Positions 11,661 to 24,553 of a DNA stretch of 64,000 nt are shown here, piece after piece (the stretch's first letter is position 1; each line of letters begins with the position of its first letter). The position numbers and the translations under genes are program-made. This DNA comes from Desarmillaria ectypa (taxonomy: Eukaryota > Basidiomycota > Agaricomycetes > Agaricales > Physalacriaceae): NCBI GenBank assembly GCA_030407005.1, contig JAUDYN010000003.1, positions 124,001 through 188,000 of the forward strand, written 5' to 3'. The notes below the pieces were generated by a model, which saw nothing but the letters and a program-made list of their open reading frames with translations, did not search any database and was not told the origin of the DNA.

Positions 11661-14600
11661 TCATGACAAATCAAACCCAGCACCAGACGTTATCGCCCGG
11701 AGCAGTTTGTCTTTCAACACCTTCTCGCTCTGGTACCTGGGTAACTGTTTTACAAAGGTCAGCGACGTATATCTAAACCGAAAACAGATATGATATACCT
11801 TCAGTAGGTTGAAGCATGTACTTGCCGTAGGCAAACGATGCTCATCACTCCCCGAGTCACGAATACCAAACTTGGGCACAAGTTCCTTGAAACCGCTGCG
11901 AACAACTGTCTGTAAGAACATTCCTGGGAAATCTAGACGTGAGGACTCACAGTAACGGAGGCCGACTACAGCTTGTTACGAACCGCAACAAGGCCCGCCG
12001 CTGATCTTGATCAAATGTTTCTACGACCTACACGCACCACGTCAATGATGCACTTCGACATACGGAAGGAAAAGAGCGCACCTTCCAGAAAGCAACAATC
12101 GTGGGCTCGTTGTTGTCGTAAAGCCCGCCGTAATTCGTATTCTCCCTGAGATCTTCTAGATCTATGGGCGAATTCACACCACCAATCAAGATCTGGGCCT
12201 CTTGTTGGTTAAACATCCTAAACTTGGGAATCAGAACGAGCATAGCAAAAGGCGTGAGGAAGCCTCACCTCAGCCACTTGGGATCTATAGTCTCGGAAAG
12301 ACCCTCAAAGAAGGCTTCACTCTGGAGTTTGATCTGTTTGCTGAGGCGATAATGTGAGACCAAGTAGATGTATTGTAGTCGGTTCTCTCTGGTGACAGCT
12401 ATCGTACTCCCCCCGGGAATCAAATCCATGGTTTTCGTCACGCCGAATTCTGAATACATCGTTAGTAAAACGCCGTCATGGCAATAACTGAAACTCGCCC
12501 TCGATGGCAACCGTGAAGTTCAGTGACAGGTCTTCCGGGTTTCCGGTATAGTGCTTCAAAAACATGAGCCCATTGTATAGTTCGGGGTCAAGAGAAGCAA
12601 GGTCGTCGAGCAGATTTTGTCTTCCGAGCCACTACAGATATTTGTGAACATCCGAGGCCTCCATGACGAAATTAAAGTCTACCTTTGCGAGGAAGAACCC
12701 AGCAAATGCCACGTCTACCAAGATACCCTCATATATAGCTTTACCCAATATTCTCCCAATAAAGCGATACCAACTGAGGCTGTGACCTGTGAACGAAGAT
12801 GAGTTATGGTGAACCAAACCTGATTACCAGGTTAAACCCACCTTCTTTGGCGTATCCATGAGGATTTGGGTACAATTCGTTGTTCTTGTTGGCTAACCAC
12901 AACCCCCGGTCTGTGTCGAAGACTTCTTTGCAAAGTGACGTAAAGAATTCCTTGAACACTCCTCCGCCGTCAATACCAGCCCTACATTCAGTGTAACATT
13001 AGCCTCATTCTGACATCACCTTAACAAAGCAAAGTACTCAGGTTCTCCAAACTTGTCTATGAATGTGATTTGCACGTGACCTTTCAAGTTCGCGTCTCCA
13101 AGCTTGTCGAATCCATCTTCTGCGATGTGGTCCCGCCGAATACTGACGATCGTCCGGTTATGCCTCAAAGAATGAAGGTCGTCGCCATGCTTGCGTGAAT
13201 CGTTGAGGACGAAGTTGCGGAAGATTGACACCCGAACGTCAAACGGAATGGCGAAAGGGATGTTGTTGAGAACACCTAATCGAGGTGACATGTGCGCCAT
13301 CTGCCGCTTCGTAGGGGCCTTCGTAGGGACTGGGTCATCAGACAGTGCTTGTTCTTCATACCTGGAGCAGAATGAGCGTCAATATCCCCATTATTAAAGG
13401 GTCGCGAATAAATGAACATACACAGCAGCTTCGATAAAGCCGTTCATATCAATTTGAGAACCAACAAGCCAATGTTCAGGTGGAACGAACGGTTTGCGAG
13501 AGCTGGGAAATTTCTTGAACATTTACAAGTCATAAATCAATGCCAGCGACTTACTCTCGAGAGTGAATCGCCAACAAGCACTTTGTAACTTTCTCCCTAG
13601 CGCCTTCCCATGTACATCGAACATCTGGACACACCATCTCTTTCTGCAACCTTGTCTGATCATCCCGCCAATAAAGTGTGAATGCTATAATCAGCAACTG
13701 ACGACTAAATGACGTCAGATCATCCAACGTCAGAGGATTCCTTGTGCCCGATGAGTCGAAGAACTCGTCGTCACCCATTGTCAATAACGCCTGAGTGTAT
13801 AGATCCGCCAACAAAAGCAATGAAGGCCAAGCTCCTGCGTGTGCTGGATCCATGACAGCGCCCGGATTGTCGTCCTTGCCTATTGGTGAAGATCGAACGT
13901 GACCTCGATATAACTCCCTCAAAAAGCCGGTCCCAGTGGACGTCAGTACAGCCGTGAGGACACTTCCACGTTCTGTTGGCCACACGCTCGTCAGAGAAAG
14001 GATGAAGGTTAGGATGGATGAGCGGCAGTTGGCGATGATTGAGCTAAGGTGCGCGGGGGAAGGAAGAGTCTGTAAGCGGTTCATGGTGCGAGAGTCTAAC
14101 GTGGGAAGAGGAACGACATTGAAATCTGTCACCACCGATACCACTGTACGATTATCCTCATCATCAGAATCCTCGTGGGACCAGCTACTGGTATTCGCCG
14201 CCGGTGGATCCAATGCATTGACAGGTAACGAGTTCAAGACGACTGTTAGAAGCGACAAGTAAGAAGAAAATACCGGCTGCAGCATTGCATAGCGAGGAGG
14301 GGTAAATGCAAGAAGGTTGGCGACAAGATTGACTTTGGGCTCTGTGTCTTTTGTGCAAATGACGGAGAGATGCGGTTCAAGAAGAGACAGCTGGGTGAAG
14401 GGGAGAGTCGAGGAGAAGAGTGTGAGGGATCGTATAGGCATTCGGTTGGGGAGGAGAGATATAGTCAAGATGTCGGAAAACAACCCTATTATTGCATGAA
14501 GATATTCCGGGGATGACGGGGGGAATATTTGGAAGGAAACGGTTAGCAAGGGGACCAAGAGAGGTAGTTGTGGTGAATTCTTCGACTGCAAGCCGAAAGC

Positions 14601-15305
14601 CAAGAAAGATCTGGATAATAATCCATACCCGCCATGCGACAGCAGATATCGCATCACTTCCGCAGATATTGACGACTGAGTCAGCATCGTAAGGACCTTG
14701 AGGTGAGATTCTGCATTTGACGATCTGTATCAGATGACATCAGTACAGAGCGACCGATAACCAAGTCAATGACGGAGCTATCCAGCATTTCAACACTTTG
14801 GGGGGTTGGGTAGAGGAAGGAAATAATGTACTTACTGCGGCGTAGTGGCTACTGAAAGCAGTAAACGAAGGCTTAGCTGCCTCACGAGCACCACCCAGCT
14901 CTCATTCGAGGACAACAAGTCGAAACTATCTTCAACACCGTTGGTTGATGAGACAGCGAAGTGGCGCCGGGATTACTCACCTTGGTTCTGTGGTGACAGC
15001 ATCGCATTCGACCATATCCCTAGGGCCTCCTCGTCCTGCCCGATGAGTACAAGGCATCGCATGCCAGTAATGCCCATCACATTGCTCTCGAATGTCCTTC
15101 TCATCTCATTTCGCACCAATCTCGCCTCCCGGATGCCTCTCCACCATGCTTGCAGAATCACCGCGTTTTCATGTTGTCGTTTCAGCTCATTGCGCTGGTT
15201 TCTCAGCTGTTTCGCTTGATCTAGGATAGCCGCTTGCGTCGATGCAGACGATGCCCCGCCAAGGTTAATGTTTCGTCGTCGTTCGTCGCCAAAGAGAGGG
15301 AGCAT
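11661..15305 (-). CDS. HUL5: HECT-type E3 ubiquitin ligase, HUL5/UBE3C orthologue
   Basis: Fourteen exons: 15305-14981, 14929-14836, 14795-14762, 14696-13555, 13502-13422, 13361-13038, 12981-12842, 12786-12683, 12631-12499, 12449-12269, 12217-12082, 12027-11951, 11895-11799, 11744-11661. They total 984 codons (983 aa), with every phase matching. The N-terminus has the family signature NINLGGAS and an IQ-like helix (LQAWWRGIREARL). Middle landmarks include HWLVGSQIDMNGFIEAA. The HECT domain runs from about GIDGGGVFKEFF through WYRFIGRILGKAIYEG and INSP-type blocks to LPTASTCFNLLKLP, where Cys951 is the predicted ubiquitin-thioester cysteine 32 residues before the end. The orthologue is a proteasome-associated chain-elongating ligase acting on misfolded proteins. 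The intron after 12499 starts with GC. The assignment is firm. Confidence 0.95.
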
Positions 15306-16725
15306 GATGCCTGTAGAACAGTCAATGTGATATCATCGGCATAGGATGATGGAAATATACAATGAATATTAGTAATTCATGGGGTAAAAGAAAAGGAAAG
15401 ATCTGGATGGACGTCTGCAATGAAAGCTGTCCAAGTCGGTGACGCGTATTAGGCATCCGGATGTACGGGCCGATGAGGCCGCAGGACTGGCAGGCGCTAA
15501 CTTTAAACCTGACCTAAGCACCTACCTCGACCTCAAAAGTGGAGGGTTTTGTGTATGTACATCGCTTGAGCCCTATCGTGAACTGCCGTAGGCCAGTTTC
15601 TTTTTCAGTGGCTGCGTTCTCGAAAATCCTACTCCTGCCCCACCCTCCATTTGGTTCGCGCTTTCCACCATAGACTAAGTTCCTAACTGCTACAATCTCT
15701 TCGGCCTGAAAGCTGGATTATCATCTGGATTATTTCAGCCCTCCAAATGATGTCGCTTCTCCTTTCCTTGTAGATTTATACATCCTCATATTCTCATGAC
15801 TGCACTGCATGTATTGATCTCCAACGAGCGACCGTCCAGGACTAGGGCGACGATTTTGCCGTTACAGATCCACAGTCCCCGAAAGTACAACTTTCATACG
15901 ATGGAATACACGGTTTCTCATGATAATGTCTTGTCTTGGTGATTCACAATAGTAAACTGCCAGAGAGCCGTGCGGCAGATATGCGTAACGCGCCCTGCCC
16001 AGTAAGCCATCTTCGACGCATCAATGCCCTGGAAAATTACCTTGACAAACGGTTGTACCTTGTGAAAAAATGTCACCCGCTTGACTGTTATCGTTATGTA
16101 AAAATTAACTCCTCCGTTGAATACTGCCGTCTACAGCTTCGATTCCGTCCCTTTTCCGATGCTGCTTCTTGTCTAATCGCGTACAGTGCTTATAATAACA
16201 TAAGTGCCATCCTTTTAGGTGTGTGTCATATATTTTACACGAGTGGCCCTGCCTCACTTTATGTGACGAAAAAAAAGTTGGTTTCTGCGCCATATCTCCC
16301 ATCCCGTGATTATCAAACTCGCTCTCTTCCCCAAAGACCAAATATCACTGTGCATCATGCGTTTGCGCAATCGTCAAGGCTCTCACTCTGTTAGTTATCT
16401 GATTGATAAGAAGGACGAAAACACGGTTTTCTTTGGAATTCTCTCGTATCTCTCGTGTTCCTCCAGGGTGGGTTACGAAGTGATTCTGGATGACAGATGC
16501 GCACCATGGGAAAATCCAGTTATGGAACTCAAGTTGAACCTAGCACTAATATCTAAGTAATAAATTGCAAAGAAAACCTTGGTTAGATCAGTCTATTACA
16601 CCGGGTATATTAAAATACACTATCGAACAATGAATAGACTATGGATCACTATTTCTTACTGGTACGTCGCTGGGCCAAGGGCCTGAAACGTGTATGAACA
16701 AAAAATAGTGCCATAATTCCATACT
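15306..16725. other. intergenic
   Basis: Contains the promoter of HUL5 next to 15306. Several short frames (for example 15936-16394 +) have no motif and poor start context. Nothing else supported. Confidence 0.4.
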
Positions 16726-16806
16726 TACGCCGAAGGGGAGTCGAACCCCTACCGCTTGCTCACACTGAATGGAAGGCAAGCATGATAACCGTTTCACCAT
16801 CGGCGT
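16726..16806 (-). tRNA. tRNA-Gly (anticodon UCC) with a short intron
   Basis: Read on the minus strand from 16806: acceptor arm ACGCCGA pairs perfectly with TCGGCGT (16733-16727), followed by discriminator A at 16726. The D-arm contains AAACGGTTA, the T-arm is GTAGGGGTTCGACTCCCC. The anticodon stem CTTGC/GCAAG encloses CTTCCA...A, giving anticodon TCC with a 9-nt insertion (TTCAGTGTG) one base 3' of the anticodon, the canonical position 37/38 of eukaryotic tRNA introns. Without the intron the tRNA is 72 nt. The exact intron edge can shift by one base. Confidence 0.9.
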
Positions 16807-19747
16807 ATATTCTGAATGTGGAAGTATACCATAAACGTACAGTCTGGTATTATCAAGTCGAACAACTATGTGCAACACACATTCCTTCAAAGTCCGAAAT
16901 ATTTTTAACACGCCGCTGGGAGCCATATCATAATAATGACGGGGGAGGCATCCTCGCGAACTTCTGCAGTGCGGTGGATCTGATGCAAAGACACTATCAT
17001 TCCCACCAAATGTATTAGGTCAAACTTTCTGAGGAGCATGAGTGAAGCCTCGACGTGGTCGATCCCTGATGAGAACAAAGGACTGCCGTATGCATGCTCG
17101 AACGCTCCGAACGTTTCCACGAAAAGGGTTGCGTGGGTGGCGCATGCTTGTAGAGATAGCAAGACAGGTTCCTATCGTAAGGGCATATGGTGCCAACGGG
17201 AGAAGTTAGTCTGTTGAACAAAATCCCTCATATTGACTATCCGGTGTTTGACCTGAAGAGTCCGCCGCAAGTCTATTGTGTGCTCGCCGAACAGAAGATG
17301 GGTTACCTCGTGTTGGTTGAGCGGCTCCCCAAAAAGATATTACAGTGCGGGCCAGTCATCAGCTAATTGTCCTCAGCGGAAAAACTTCCAGCGCAGCTAG
17401 ATCTTCTGGTGTGTCAACGGCCAACATAGATTTGCTCCATGCATTTTGCTGCCACACGATAAGGTTACACAGCGTGCGGTTTCTCTTCGCGTCCTTTCGT
17501 GCTCGAGCGGAATTAGGATATCACGGAACGCTCTCCATCGTAAAAGAAATAAACGGATTGCTACTAGGTGGACCCATAGAGCCTAAAGCGACTGAACATA
17601 AGCCTGAGATAAGCGCCGGACGGAGTTAGATCCACCACTAGAGTCAGCAGTGAACGAGCAAAAAAAAGTGCTGCGGTCTGCATGCGAGAGCTGGGGTCGC
17701 GTATTTGAAGTCAGCTCTAGCTTGGATGTTGTGGTGAATGTATTGAGACCCTTGAACGTTGCTCGTACTATGCTCAGACAAGAATCAGAGATAGGGAACG
17801 TAAAAAAATTGCCATGGTTATTTTTGATTGCGATAAATTTGCAATCTATTGGTCGATATGCGACAAAAATAGCACAGCAAAGCAGTCGGTAGCGGGATTG
17901 CAAGGTGGGTTGGCGTCGGCGTGAATGAAGGTAGAGTGACGGGGCGCGAGCTTCGGCCGACAAGGTACCGATAATGCCAAGTTCATCAGACTACTAGCAC
18001 TCTTCTGCAACTTTCTTCTTGCTTCCTACGTTCAACAGCGCCCACCGCTGTGACCTGCATCTGTCACCAGGTAAAGAACAGGTACACCAGGTACTAGGCT
18101 GGATCCCGGTCTATTACCTCCTAGCCTCCGTTGACTTTGAGTACGAAAGTTTTTGTATCCCGGTGAGCAAGCACTTGGCGAGAAGGTTTCTTTACTAACA
18201 AGGCAAGCTCGTACTATCCGTCCCCGAGATCACTGACGACGCCAAGCATTGCAGAGGCCGTTGGTCGGCTTCCCACTTATCTGGAGCTCAGGAACCGCTT
18301 TGGCTATTTGAGGTATGAATGTCATGGCCGAGCCTTTAACACCATGATCCCCACAAATGCCCCCAAGCTTGGGGCGATTCAATTGATGGTAAACACATAT
18401 ATTTGGACTTGCGATATCGAACGACGCTTTATGGTTGCTTCTTTGGTATTTCTCGTGTGGAATCCGGATTACGAGCCCAAGGGGAATTCTGGGGCTAGTG
18501 CAAACGCGGTGTTTCGAATACGTGGTTCAACTGGCTCCGTGTAAAGTGGATCCCTCTTCGTATTGTTGATGGTCTCTGATTCGTGTCTATGAATAGTTAG
18601 TTACCTGCTCCTGTGTGTGTACGGTGGCGTTACCGGGGCATATGAGGTCAGAGTGATGAATATATTTGATTGATACTTCCGCAATCAGAATTAATATTTT
18701 CGTCATAGATTCGGCCCAACGCGAGGATGCTTGGATTTCTCTACGTATTTCATTCAAGGCCGCATCGCATGAAGCAGCGTGGACCTGCTGGACCTTATGT
18801 CGAGGCTGATCAGGAAACGCCATGACTCGGACCAGACTCGACGGTCCTTCCCTGATGATTTCGCCTCAGGGAAGGGCTCGCCTCTAGTCCTGGCATCTAT
18901 ACTGAACTAGTGTAAACAGGCTTAGGCTGTTAGGATCCGATGCCAGGGAAAACAAGACAAACGGAGGAGAGCGCACACGCTCCATGGGGGCAATAGTCTC
19001 GGATATTCCCTTCCGGTCGTCGCGTTATTTTCGCCATTTGGTGTGGCAAGTCGGTGCGCTGACAAACGTTCTTCAGACGATTGAGTACCAGGAAGAGAAG
19101 GCGTCTCACAAGCTTCCGGCAATCAGCAAAGGGTAGCTGGAACGAATACCGTTTTGTCCGTTTTCATATCCCTGGCCGAATCGGGGGGATACAGTGGGTC
19201 TCGAGTTAGTAGGAGGCGACTTATACTGTCGTTATCAATATCATCGAATTTGATGGTATGGTCATGAGGCGAACTTGACTTGCTATCGGATATTCACATT
19301 TCCATTTGCGATTTTATGCCAAATCTTTGTTTCTTGTTTCGCTCTGCCGTGAGGCAGAAAAAGACAGGAAAAAGTATGATGATTACGTCAGCGACTCAAA
19401 GTAGTAAAGTTTCCTCTGCCTTCACTTTCTTTACCGCAAACCACCATCACCGCCAGTGACTGCAACGAGTTCCGTCGTCTTCGACCAGCGTCAAGGCTAT
19501 TTTATCTCGACGGCGAGAGGGGTGCTTCACCCATTCACGCCGTCTCGTCGCATATTTACAGCCAGCCTCGCTTTTGCCTTGACCTACCCACCCGGACGAC
19601 ATGACATCGCTCTAAGTTGAGCTCCACGACCAGCAGCCCTTTCTCATTTCATTAATAGTATTCTTCATTAACTCGCCCACCATTGCCATTACCATTACCA
19701 CAACGGCCATTACAACACCCAACCACCGTCTGGACTGCCTCGGACAC
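16807..19747. other. gene-poor region
   Basis: No gene I can support over almost 3 kb. On the minus strand, 17340-16905 reads as protein-like sequence interrupted by a stop (see findings). The last 350 bases are C/T-rich and probably form the promoter and leader of the kinase gene starting at 19748. Confidence 0.4.
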
Positions 19748-21522
19748 ATGACAGACCAGGATTCTTCCTCGACAGAAACTACTCAGACCGACGACGACGG
19801 CCCGGACAGTTCTGACAAACCCCACAATAGGTTCAGGCCCAAGCCTGCCACCGGTACCCCCCTCCACATCCCAATACCGCCGCCAGAGGCTGGAGCGTAC
19901 GAGAAGCAACCCGGTAACACCGTTGTTTCCCTTCAGCGACTCAATTCCGAGGTCAACCATATCAAACAAGCATCAATGGCTTCCTCTAATAGCGGATCCA
20001 CCGCTTCGTCACCTACCGTGTCAGAGTCAGACTGGGACAGTGCCCCATCTACTCGCGCTAACAGCCGCGCGCCCAGCATGTCTGCTGGCGCTGATGCGAA
20101 GCCCCAGATGACACCAAAGTCCAACAAACTCGTCAACGGCGCAGCCAAGGCCACCCCCAACCCCACCAATGGCTCGGGTGTCACACTGCGTTCAAAGGCA
20201 CCCTCAGTCCAATCGCATGAAAGCGGAGGGACCAAATTTACGCTCAAGGATCTGCTTGCTAATGGCCCCAAGCTCTCCCGCAAGTCTTCCCAGCGCTCGA
20301 CGGGAGGCAGCAGCCGCAGATCTGACGGAGACAGTGATGTGGGTGGACGGCCTGGCCCGCGGTCAACAGCGGGCGAGAGCACTGCCAGCCTGTCGCAAAA
20401 GTACGGCGTCTGCCAGAAAATTGCAATCGGTAAAGGAGCTACCTCCGTCGTCCGCCTCGCTCACAAGTGGGACAGGAGCGAGGAGAAGCTATATGCCGTC
20501 AAGGTCAGTCAACTCTCTTTGTGTGTTGCGTTTCTTCCTCTCATACTAGACTAGGAGTTCCGAAAGCGCCGCAAGAACGAGACAGAGAAGGAGTACATTA
20601 AAAAGCTGACCGCCGAGTTTTGTATATCGTCAACATTGCACCACGTCAATATTGTGGAGACCGTCGACCTTGTCCAGGACGAGAGCCAGCACTGGTGCGA
20701 GGTGATGGAGTTCTGTCCTGGTGGCGATCTGTACGCTGCCATCAAAAAGGGCGGAATGTCACCTAGCGAGGTCGAGTGCTGTTTCAAGCAAATATTGAGC
20801 GGCGTGGCGTATCTGCACAGCCAAGGGGTGGCCCACAGAGACATCAAGCCTGAGAACCTCTTCTTCGACACGAAGGGGCACCTCAAGGTCTTATCTTTTT
20901 TTTTTACTGCCGCCTTAAATGACGTACTCATGGTCTCATTCATCTCTTAGATTGGTGACTACGGTGCCTCGACGGTATATCGTCTCCCGTGGGAGGCCAC
21001 CATCCACATGTCGACAGGACTATGTGGAAGTGAGCCATACATTGCGCCGGAACAGTTCCTAGGCAAACGTAAGCCTTTGCACCTCTTTGTTAACATTCCG
21101 GGCGTCCCTGACTAGTGCTGTTATCTTAACTCTGCCTTTTCCTATACTGGAACCGTCAAATAGCCTACGATGCACGGCTCGTCGATATCTGGGCGTGTGG
21201 GGTGGTGTACTACTGCCTTCACTTCCAAGAATTACCTTGGCGGGCTGCCCAGCAGAGCGATGCGATGTACTCCGCATATGCTTCTGCGTGTACGGGTCCT
21301 ACCGCGTTCCCTTCAACGATCAATAACCTCTCTCCGCGAGCTTGCCGGAGCGTGATCCGGATGATGCTGGAGCCGAATCCAAAGCTGAGGATGTCGATTG
21401 AGGAGATCATGAAGCAGGCCTGGGTGCAAGGAATCGAAGTGTGTCATACGGTGGAGAAGCCGAAGCATGTTCATGTGCATGCTCGAGCCTTGGCGCAAGC
21501 GCAACTGAAGGAAGTTGGTTGA
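19748..21522 (+). CDS. Ser/Thr protein kinase of the HAL4/SAT4 family
   Basis: Four exons: 19748-20503, 20555-20887, 20951-21068, 21164-21522; 522 codons (521 aa), frame closed. The first 220 residues are Ser/Thr/Pro-rich and disordered. The kinase domain starts at about 222: glycine loop IGKGATSVVRLA, catalytic Lys252 in LYAVK, then the family-specific EFRKRRKNETEKEYIKKL. The catalytic loop is HRDIKPEN (Asp348). The magnesium motif is DYG instead of DFG (366-368), which is normal for this family. GSEPYIAPEQF and DIWACGVVYYCL follow. In yeast HAL4/HAL5 kinases stabilise plasma-membrane potassium and nutrient transporters; a similar role is inferred here. The ATG at 19748 (GACACATGACAG) gives the full disordered head. 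Confidence 0.93.
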
Positions 21523-23817
21523 TATTCCTTGTTGTTCTGTCTTCCTATGTTTTCTGGTCGTTGTTTCTGGCTCTCAACATCTACCATTGTTCCACCGAGT
21601 TTTTTAATCCAAACTTATCCTTCTTACTTTGTAGTTCAATACGATCTATCTATAATTGTTTTTTTGATGGCTGGAATTGTTTTTGCCACCGCCACTGTCC
21701 GCCTCGATCGACGATCATGACCTCAAGTTGCACTGTTGAAAGTGCTTGGCGTATCGATTGTCGTTTAATGGAACCGTGGAATCTCTTGGGAGCTGGTTAT
21801 GGTGCGATTTTGAGGGACGGGGTGCCAAGTCATTTCATTGTGACTCGCCGCTGATGTCTCGATGCATCTAGGGACTAGGGCAGATGACCTTTCAATGCTC
21901 CGGGTTTGACAAGTTGGGCATGACTTGGTCGTTTCGTAACAAGTTTGTGGCGTTTTGTTTTTAACTTTTGGTACCAAGTAGTAGGTGGTTATATTTCCGT
22001 TACTACCCCGGACCGTTGTTACCCCGGGAACCGAGACTCACGGTGTGCTAATTAATATATGATGCTTAGGGGAAGCGAGCTAATACTAGTATGCTTGGAT
22101 TCCAACTCGATTAGGATGTACTTTCGATATCGGCTCACAGTTATACCTGTGGCCTTTCAATTTCAGCCGAATCCGTACTATTGATGACGGGTCATCTCAT
22201 CAAGGACGAGGAACACAACATGACACACTGTAGGAGGAATCTATGGCTAGCACTGAGTCTCCTAGTACGACTTTTGATAGGAGCCGTTGTAACAGTCGAT
22301 ATCTACGAGAATCGGAGATTGGAAGGATTCATAACGTTTCCCACGGTCTGGCATTTTCTACATTGAGGAATCAAAAGTTCACATGATTTCAAAGTACATG
22401 GTAATTTGTTTCAATTTTGAGGGAACAGGAACTCGATGATCTCACAAGATGAATGACTACGCAACCTCCGTCTGAGCCGCGCCAAGGATGACCCGACCCG
22501 AACATGGGCGCTCGCAGCTTCGGGTCTGCTCTGAAACGATGCGCGTTGGCGTTCGAGGGCCGTTGACTAAGTACCTTTACTCATCGACAGTCGTGTGCGA
22601 AAGGTGCAGTGCCTAGACACGACTGTCGATTTCTATTTACATCACGGCAATTTCTTGCCCGGGCACGAGCTCAAACCTTCACTGCTTGCCTGTGAAGAGA
22701 TTTGAGAGCCTGACTAGCCCCTTTGGAATTGTGATTGTTTGAAAGTGCTTGGGCCTCATGTGGGGGCTAGGGCTACGTGGAAATTTTCTCCGTATTCAAG
22801 TCCGTTCCAAGAGGGGAATGGGTCTGGCGGTTTTGGGTACTGTTGTCCGTTCCGACAAACAGGATGGAAATCTCCGAGGGACGCCTGAGGATGATGAACC
22901 CTGCGTTGTGTTATGAATGGCGCCCGCTGCAAGTGGCTCGTGTCGACGGCTGCACTCCTGATAGGCGACCAATTCGGGCCGGTCAAAAAGTAAAGAGAAA
23001 CAATTGAATACAGATTAAAGTTTAGCCCACAACAAAATGTGTCGGTCTTACCATTAGAGGGAATCCCGACTCATTCTGCCGGGGATCAGAATTTGACATG
23101 TTATCCAACCGAAACGGTTGCTTACCAGGAGTGTTCTGTGCTTCGGATTCGTGGCGGAGGTTTCGAAACTGGATTTGATACAAAGTAAGCATTGCTGGCG
23201 GTTTTACCCTTGTACGCGTATATTTCAGGTTCTCTTCCGTCAGCCAGGTATTGTGGCTCGCTTCGCCCTGATACTTGACCGTGTGCATTCGAATACATTG
23301 CAGGGGCTAGATTCGTCTCAAGGGCAGGACCCCTACAATCTAGTTCAGTAGCCCCCTTCTTCGTGAACAATCCAGTGGAGCCTTCATGAATCATATTCCG
23401 TTCGTTATTGCGAGCAGCCGCGTACAGTACCATCAGGTCGATGGATCATCCGTTGGAATGGAAGCTGAACTCATCCGTGTCCTGATGAACTCCCAATTGC
23501 GTATGCGCAGAATACGTCAATGATTTGGAAAGTGACCTCAGCATTCTCTGTAGGAATCAGTGATATAACGTGCAGAACATTAGTTAAATCACAAGTTGGA
23601 ATGTAGCAGCTGAATGAATCATTCTCGGAAGACTATACCGACCAGCACGCTTATTAGTAGGAATGAACGACTGCAGGAAGAATCCGACCATCCATTCCTC
23701 GTAATGGAAGATATGATTTCCAATTTGAACTTGGGCAGGCATGGGGTGTTTGCATTGTGGGCATAGTGGCGTAACCATACAAATCAGAATGCAGAGGTAG
23801 TAGGTACGATTCGAGAT
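21523..23817. other. gene-poor region with one strong inverted repeat
   Basis: No supportable gene in 2.3 kb. Short frames exist on both strands without motifs. The only structure I see is the palindrome listed separately at 22584-22631. Confidence 0.4.
22584..22631. repeat. 14-bp perfect inverted repeat with 20-nt loop
   Basis: Left arm 22584-22597 (ATCGACAGTCGTGT) is the exact reverse complement of the right arm 22618-22631. The loop is 20 nt. No gene flanks it within 1 kb on either side. It could fold as a hairpin in RNA or DNA; no function is apparent. Confidence 0.8.
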
Positions 23818-24553
23818 TTACTCCTGGACGGCAGCATCATTCTCGACAGCAAGAATACCCTGTCGCTTCTCCAAAACACGAGCAGCACGACGTTCCCGGG
23901 CAGCCTAATTTTTTTTTAACACGACAGTCGATATCACATTGGAATAAATCATACCTTGTTCTTGACACGGCGAGCCTCCATCTGGTCTGAAAGGACCTTT
24001 GTACGGGTCTTCTCAGCCTTAGCCTTGTGGATATACTCCATAAGGACACGCTTGTTCTTGAAGACGTTACCCTTCGACTTTTGGTACAGCGAGTGGTACC
24101 TGCCCAACCATCAGCTGCACCCACACAGCACTCAACGAGTTTACTCACAAATGCTTATCAATCTTCCCGGCCTCTCTATACTTCCTCAACAACCGCCTCA
24201 ACACTCTCTGCCTCCTCATCCACAGCACCTTTGTCGGCATCCTCGCCTCAGAGGTACCCTTCCTCTTACCAGGACCCGTATGCCGGCCCTTGCGCTTCGC
24301 AGCGAGGAGCTCCCGAGTCCGTGCACGCGAGTGCACAGTGGTAGGCTTGATGATAATCTGACCCTCCTTGATGAGCTTTTTGACGTGCGTACGAGAGTTG
24401 GCATTGCCGATTTCGCTTTGCTCTGCGGGGTCAAGCCAGATTTTGCGTTTGCCGACGCCTGCGACGGAGGCGGCGAGCCGTTTTTGGGAGCGGAGGTTGA
24501 CTGGGAGGGTTCATTAGATACAGCGAGGAGGAATGGTAGACGGACATACCCAT
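23818..24553 (-). CDS. RPL19: Large-subunit ribosomal protein eL19 (L19)
   Basis: Four exons: 24553-24550, 24500-24149, 24099-23955, 23904-23818; 196 codons (195 aa). The first exon is only ATG plus one base, a pattern common in fungal ribosomal protein genes. The protein starts [14 protein letters not shown] and contains [16 protein letters not shown] and [14 protein letters not shown]. It then carries the basic helix [17 protein letters not shown] and the [21 protein letters not shown] block; all are eL19 hallmarks. The C-terminal helix ends [19 protein letters not shown] structural component of the 60S subunit in the cytoplasm. High expression is expected. The acceptor of the last intron is preceded by a long T/A run. 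Confidence 0.97.

Noticed and set aside
13936..14262. 108-codon plus-strand frame inside HUL5
   Set aside because: Antisense shadow of the large fourth exon of HUL5.
19933..20382. 149-codon minus-strand frame
   Set aside because: Antisense shadow of the Ser/Pro-rich head of the HAL4/SAT4-type kinase.
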